A stretch of DNA of 9,368 nt from Nitrospira lenta (GTDB taxonomy: Bacteria > Nitrospirota > Nitrospiria > Nitrospirales > Nitrospiraceae): contig CAMDRK010000082.1 in assembly GCA_945906715.1 (NCBI GenBank), positions 1 through 9,368 on the forward strand, given 5' to 3'. Positions 6,680-9,368 of the stretch are shown piece by piece. Position 1 is the stretch's first letter. Each line of letters begins with the position of its first letter. The notes below the pieces were generated by a model that was not told the DNA's origin, did not search any database, and was given only the letters and a program-made list of their open reading frames with translations. A program made the translations under genes and the position numbers.

Positions 6680-7486
6680 ATGTCATCATCACGACAACAT
6701 AACAGCGGGCCGGATTCAGAGGGTCCTGACGTTCCTGAACCGTCCCATGCCGAGCGGGCCAAGACGCTTGTCTACTTACAGTCGACGGGTGGTCTCTCGA
6801 CGCTCTCGCGCAAGCAGCCTGGCTGGCCCTTCGGGTCGGTAATGCCCTATGGGTTGGACGACGAGGGGCAACCGGTCTTTCTGATCAGCACGATGGCGAT
6901 GCATACGCAAAATCTTCTGGGCGATCCACGGGCCAGTCTGCTGGTGACACCGCCTGAGAGCCGCAGCGATCCGCTGGGTGCGGCCAGGGTGACATTGATG
7001 GGGTCGGTGACCAGGGTGCCGAGGGAGGAAGCAGGTAAGGTTCGCGAACTCTACTTGGCACGCCATGCCAATGCCTCCTACTGGGTGGACTTCCAGGACT
7101 TTGGTTTTTTCCGCATGGCACTGTCGGATATCTATTTTGTCGGGGGGTTTGGGTCGATGGGTTGGGTTATGCCGGACGAATACGCGGGAGCAGCCGTGGA
7201 CCCGCTTGCGGATGAGGCCTCGACCCTCATCCGTGAATTTAATACAGAGCAGGCGGACACGCTGCTGCTACTTGCCCGTGTGTTCGGCAATGTAGAGGCA
7301 CAGCAGGCGACAGTGACCGCATTGGACCGGTTGGGTTTTCACCTTCGGCTCACCACGCCAGGACGAATGCAGGGCGGGCGGGTGGCCTTTACCAACCCCG
7401 TACGCAACGCGTCGGAGGTCAGGGCCGGCCTTGCCGGCTTGGCCGTTCAGGCAAATGCGGGACTCCAGGCCCTGCATTCTCTGTAG
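6680..7486 (+). CDS. HugZ/PNPOx-like split-barrel protein with C-terminal DUF2470 domain
   Basis: A 268-residue cytoplasmic protein in two parts. Residues about 20-175 form a pyridoxamine 5'-phosphate oxidase-like split barrel, with SVMPYGLDDEGQPVFLIS (53-70), the flavin-pocket-like MHTQNLLGDPRASLLV (74-89) and YFVGGFGSMGWV (152-163). Residues about 180-262 match the DUF2470 pattern, with EQADTLLLLARVFG (190-203), DRLGFHLRL (216-224) and a closing helix after NASEVR. This layout is that of HugZ-type heme-degrading or heme-binding proteins and of uncharacterised flavin-dependent relatives. Which ligand is used cannot be read from sequence. The first 20 residues are polar and probably disordered. 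I chose the ATG at 6680 because it has AAGAG about 7 nt upstream and the homology begins after it. A GTG at 6614 would add 22 residues lacking family likeness. The gene ends with tandem TAG TAG. It may be transcribed separately from the hydrolase cluster, given the 132-nt gap. Confidence 0.85.
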   Translation: MSSSRQHNSGPDSEGPDVPEPSHAERAKTLVYLQSTGGLSTLSRKQPGWPFGSVMPYGLDDEGQPVFLISTMAMHTQNLLGDPRASLLVTPPESRSDPLGAARVTLMGSVTRVPREEAGKVRELYLARHANASYWVDFQDFGFFRMALSDIYFVGGFGSMGWVMPDEYAGAAVDPLADEASTLIREFNTEQADTLLLLARVFGNVEAQQATVTALDRLGFHLRLTTPGRMQGGRVAFTNPVRNASEVRAGLAGLAVQANAGLQALHSL

Positions 7487-7490
7487 TAGG

Positions 7491-7514
7491 TGCTCGCACA
7501 AGTTCCTGTGAGCA
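7491..7514 (+). terminator. Hairpin between the HugZ-like gene and ettA, possible weak terminator
   Basis: TGCTC...ACA (7491-7500, with a two-base bulge) pairs with TGTGAGCA (7507-7514) around a 6-nt loop, AGTTCC, starting 5 nt after the HugZ-like stop codon. The position suits a transcript end, but no immediate T-run follows (only TTCTTTTC about 14 nt on). A factor-dependent terminator or mRNA-stabilising hairpin is as likely. Confidence 0.35.
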
Positions 7515-7569
7515 TCCCGCAAGATGGTTCTTTTCAACTCACCAGTTCATCACTAGGTTAGGGGAATAC

Positions 7570-9252
7570 ATGGCGACTACGAACGATAAACAAGTAATTT
7601 TCTCTCTCGTCAATGTCGGAAAGGTCTATCCGCCGAAGAAGCAGGTGCTGCGAGAGATCTATCTCGGGTTCTACTTCGGCGCGAAGATCGGTGTGTTGGG
7701 CCTGAATGGATCGGGCAAGAGTTCGCTGCTCAGGATCATCGCCGGAGTCGATCAGAACTATACCGGTGAGATCACCCGCTCGAAGGGGTACAGCGTGGGC
7801 CTGCTTGAGCAGGAACCACAACTTGATCCGGACAAGACGGTGAAAGAAATCGTCGAAGAGGGCAAGAAAGAACTCGTGGCCATGCTGCACGAATACGACG
7901 CAGTCAGCAACAAGATGGGCGAGGCAAGCCCCGATGAATTGGAAAAGCTTCTCGAGAAGCAGGCCCAGCTGCAAGAGAAGATCGAAGCGGCGAACGGGTG
8001 GGAATTGGAAAACGTGCTCGAACTGGCCATGGACGCGCTGCGTTGTCCTCCGGCGGATGCGAAGGTCGGGGTGCTCTCCGGCGGCGAGAAGCGCCGGGTG
8101 GCTCTCTGCCGCCTTATGATCCAGGAGCCAGACATTTTATTGCTCGACGAGCCGACGAACCATCTCGATGCCGAGTCCGTGCAATGGCTTGAGCAACATC
8201 TTCAGCAATACAAAGGCACCGTCATCGCCGTCACGCACGACCGGTACTTCCTCGACAATGTCGCGGGTTGGATTCTCGAACTCGATCGCGGCCACGGCAT
8301 TCCCTTTCAGGGGAACTACACTTCCTGGTTGGAGCAGAAGCAGGTGCGGCTGGAAAAGGAAGAAAAGGCCGAATCGAAGCGCCGAAAATCGTTGGAGCAT
8401 GAGTTGGAATGGATTCGCATGTCGCCGAAAGCCCGCCAGTCGAAGGGCAAGGCGCGGCTCAACCGCTACGAAGAATTGGTCAATCAGAAACAGGACGAGC
8501 AGGCCGCAGATCTGGAAATTTATATTCCGCCGGGCCCACGGTTGGGCGATGTGGTCGTCGAATGCAGCGGCGTCAGCAAGGCCTATGGGGAGAAGGTCCT
8601 TTACGAGAATGTGAATTTCAGTCTCCCCAAGGGCGGGATTGTCGGCGTGATCGGTCCGAACGGCGCCGGCAAGACGACGATGTTCCGCATGATCATCGGG
8701 AAGGAGAAACCGGACGCGGGCACGATCAAGATCGGTGAGACGGTCACGCTGGGCTACGTGGATCAGGATCGCAGCTTGGACCCGGCCAAATCCGTCTACG
8801 ACATCATTTCCGAGGGCCACGAAACCATTATGCTCGGCAAGACCGAAGTCAACGCCCGGGCCTACTGCGCCCGGTTCAACTTCGCGGGCACCGATCAGCA
8901 GAAGAAGGTGAAGGATATTTCAGGCGGCGAACGCAATCGCGTACACCTGGCCCGTATGTTGAAAGAAGGGGCGAATCTCATCATCCTCGACGAGCCGACC
9001 AACGATCTCGACATCAACACCTTGCGTGCATTGGAAGAAGGGTTGGAGCGTTTCGCCGGCTGCGCCGTCATCAGCAGTCACGATCGCTGGTTTCTCGACC
9101 GGATCGCGACCCACATCATGGCCTTCGAAGGCGACAGCAAGGTGGTCTGGTTCGAGGGGAACTACAGCGAGTACGATGCAGATCGGAAGAGGCGGTTGGG
9201 CAAGGAAGCCGATCAGCCGCACAGGATTCGCTACCGCAAACTGACCCGCTAG
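7570..9252 (+). CDS. ettA: Energy-dependent translational throttle protein EttA (ABC-F ATPase)
   Basis: EttA binds the ribosomal E site and gates entry into the elongation cycle according to ATP/ADP level. It is soluble, with no membrane domain. The 560 residues compare with 555 in E. coli. The first ATPase domain has Walker A GLNGSGKSS (44-52), an arm insertion with charged helices at about 95-145, signature LSGGEKRRVALC (169-180), Walker B LLLDEPTNHLD (190-200, catalytic E194) and switch H223. The charged linker that contacts P-site tRNA spans about 245-320 and includes RMSPKARQSKGKARLNRYEEL. The second domain has GPNGAGKTT (362-370), SGGERNRVHLARM (451-463), IILDEPTNDLD (471-481, E475) and H504. 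The basic tail ends KLTR, as in the family. The arm and linker layout separates EttA from Uup or other ABC-F members. The start has AGGGGA at 7560-7565, 4 nt before the ATG. All catalytic residues are present, so I expect a working gene. Confidence 0.94.
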   Translation: MATTNDKQVIFSLVNVGKVYPPKKQVLREIYLGFYFGAKIGVLGLNGSGKSSLLRIIAGVDQNYTGEITRSKGYSVGLLEQEPQLDPDKTVKEIVEEGKKELVAMLHEYDAVSNKMGEASPDELEKLLEKQAQLQEKIEAANGWELENVLELAMDALRCPPADAKVGVLSGGEKRRVALCRLMIQEPDILLLDEPTNHLDAESVQWLEQHLQQYKGTVIAVTHDRYFLDNVAGWILELDRGHGIPFQGNYTSWLEQKQVRLEKEEKAESKRRKSLEHELEWIRMSPKARQSKGKARLNRYEELVNQKQDEQAADLEIYIPPGPRLGDVVVECSGVSKAYGEKVLYENVNFSLPKGGIVGVIGPNGAGKTTMFRMIIGKEKPDAGTIKIGETVTLGYVDQDRSLDPAKSVYDIISEGHETIMLGKTEVNARAYCARFNFAGTDQQKKVKDISGGERNRVHLARMLKEGANLIILDEPTNDLDINTLRALEEGLERFAGCAVISSHDRWFLDRIATHIMAFEGDSKVVWFEGNYSEYDADRKRRLGKEADQPHRIRYRKLTR

Positions 9253-9368
9253 CAGGATGCTGAAAAAATAGGCAGTGGGGTAGCTGGGACGATCCCCTTG
9301 CTCGCGGAACACAAGAGGGGATAGAGGCTGATGATCTTCTGTGCTCGCGCAACGCGCGGCCTCAGAAG
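9253..9368. repeat. Non-coding 3' flank of ettA with a GC-rich hairpin running to the window edge
   Basis: No gene is visible here. Directly after the ettA stop comes CAGGATGCTGAAAAAATA, which resembles the border of dispersed intergenic repeats I associate with Nitrospira genomes (recognition, not verified). At 9336-9368, CTTCTG and CAGAAG form the outer stem. Inside it CGCGC (9346-9350) pairs with GCGCG (9354-9358) around AAC, with two further G-C pairs past a bulged T. The structure ends exactly at the window edge, so a following T-tract or second repeat arm cannot be seen. It could be the ettA terminator, a dispersed palindromic repeat, or both. Confidence 0.4.

Noticed and set aside
8137..8820. 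Long minus-strand open frame (227 codons) opposite ettA
   Set aside because: It lies wholly antisense to the conserved ettA coding region and has no recognisable motif; a GC-rich shadow frame.

Overview
The window is about 9.4 kb of moderately GC-rich bacterial chromosome. All supported genes lie on the + strand and are closely spaced. The gene set (selO, a very large multi-membrane protein of unknown role, an esterase/thioesterase pair, a HugZ/PNPOx-DUF2470 protein and the ABC-F factor ettA) and the hairpin-rich intergenic repeats are what I would expect of Nitrospira or a relative in Nitrospirota. That assignment rests on recognition and inference, since there is no rRNA or other marker here. 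I see no tRNA, rRNA, CRISPR array, transposase or phage gene.

Layout: (1) 1-1301 is the 3' part of selO, a protein AMPylase, with its N-terminus off the left edge. (2) 1415-4693 encodes a membrane protein of about 1092 residues. It has one N-terminal anchor, a cysteine-containing extracytoplasmic region of about 650 residues with periplasmic-binding-protein-like stretches, then seven further membrane segments. Its function is unknown. (3) 4681-4891 is a compact structured element. Two arms of about 48 nt form an imperfect inverted repeat whose left arm runs into the last codons and stop of the preceding gene. Between the arms lie a small hairpin and a four-run G-quadruplex motif. (4) 4898-6547 is a tight three-gene cluster: a phospholipase/carboxylesterase-type hydrolase, an ABHD10-like alpha/beta hydrolase sharing ATGA with it, and, 4 nt further on, a 55-residue gene with HxxC and CxxC pairs. 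(5) 6680-7486 is a flavin-type split-barrel protein with a DUF2470 tail. (6) 7570-9252 is ettA, complete. (7) 9253-9368 is non-coding and ends in a GC-rich hairpin cut by the window edge.

Most genes look like stand-alone housekeeping or stress functions: SelO is linked to redox stress, EttA to energy-dependent translation, and the PNPOx/HugZ-like protein to flavin or heme chemistry. The parts most worth a second look are the small cysteine-pair gene, the large membrane protein, and the inverted-repeat/G-quadruplex element between it and the hydrolase operon. I found no clear defence or mobile system.
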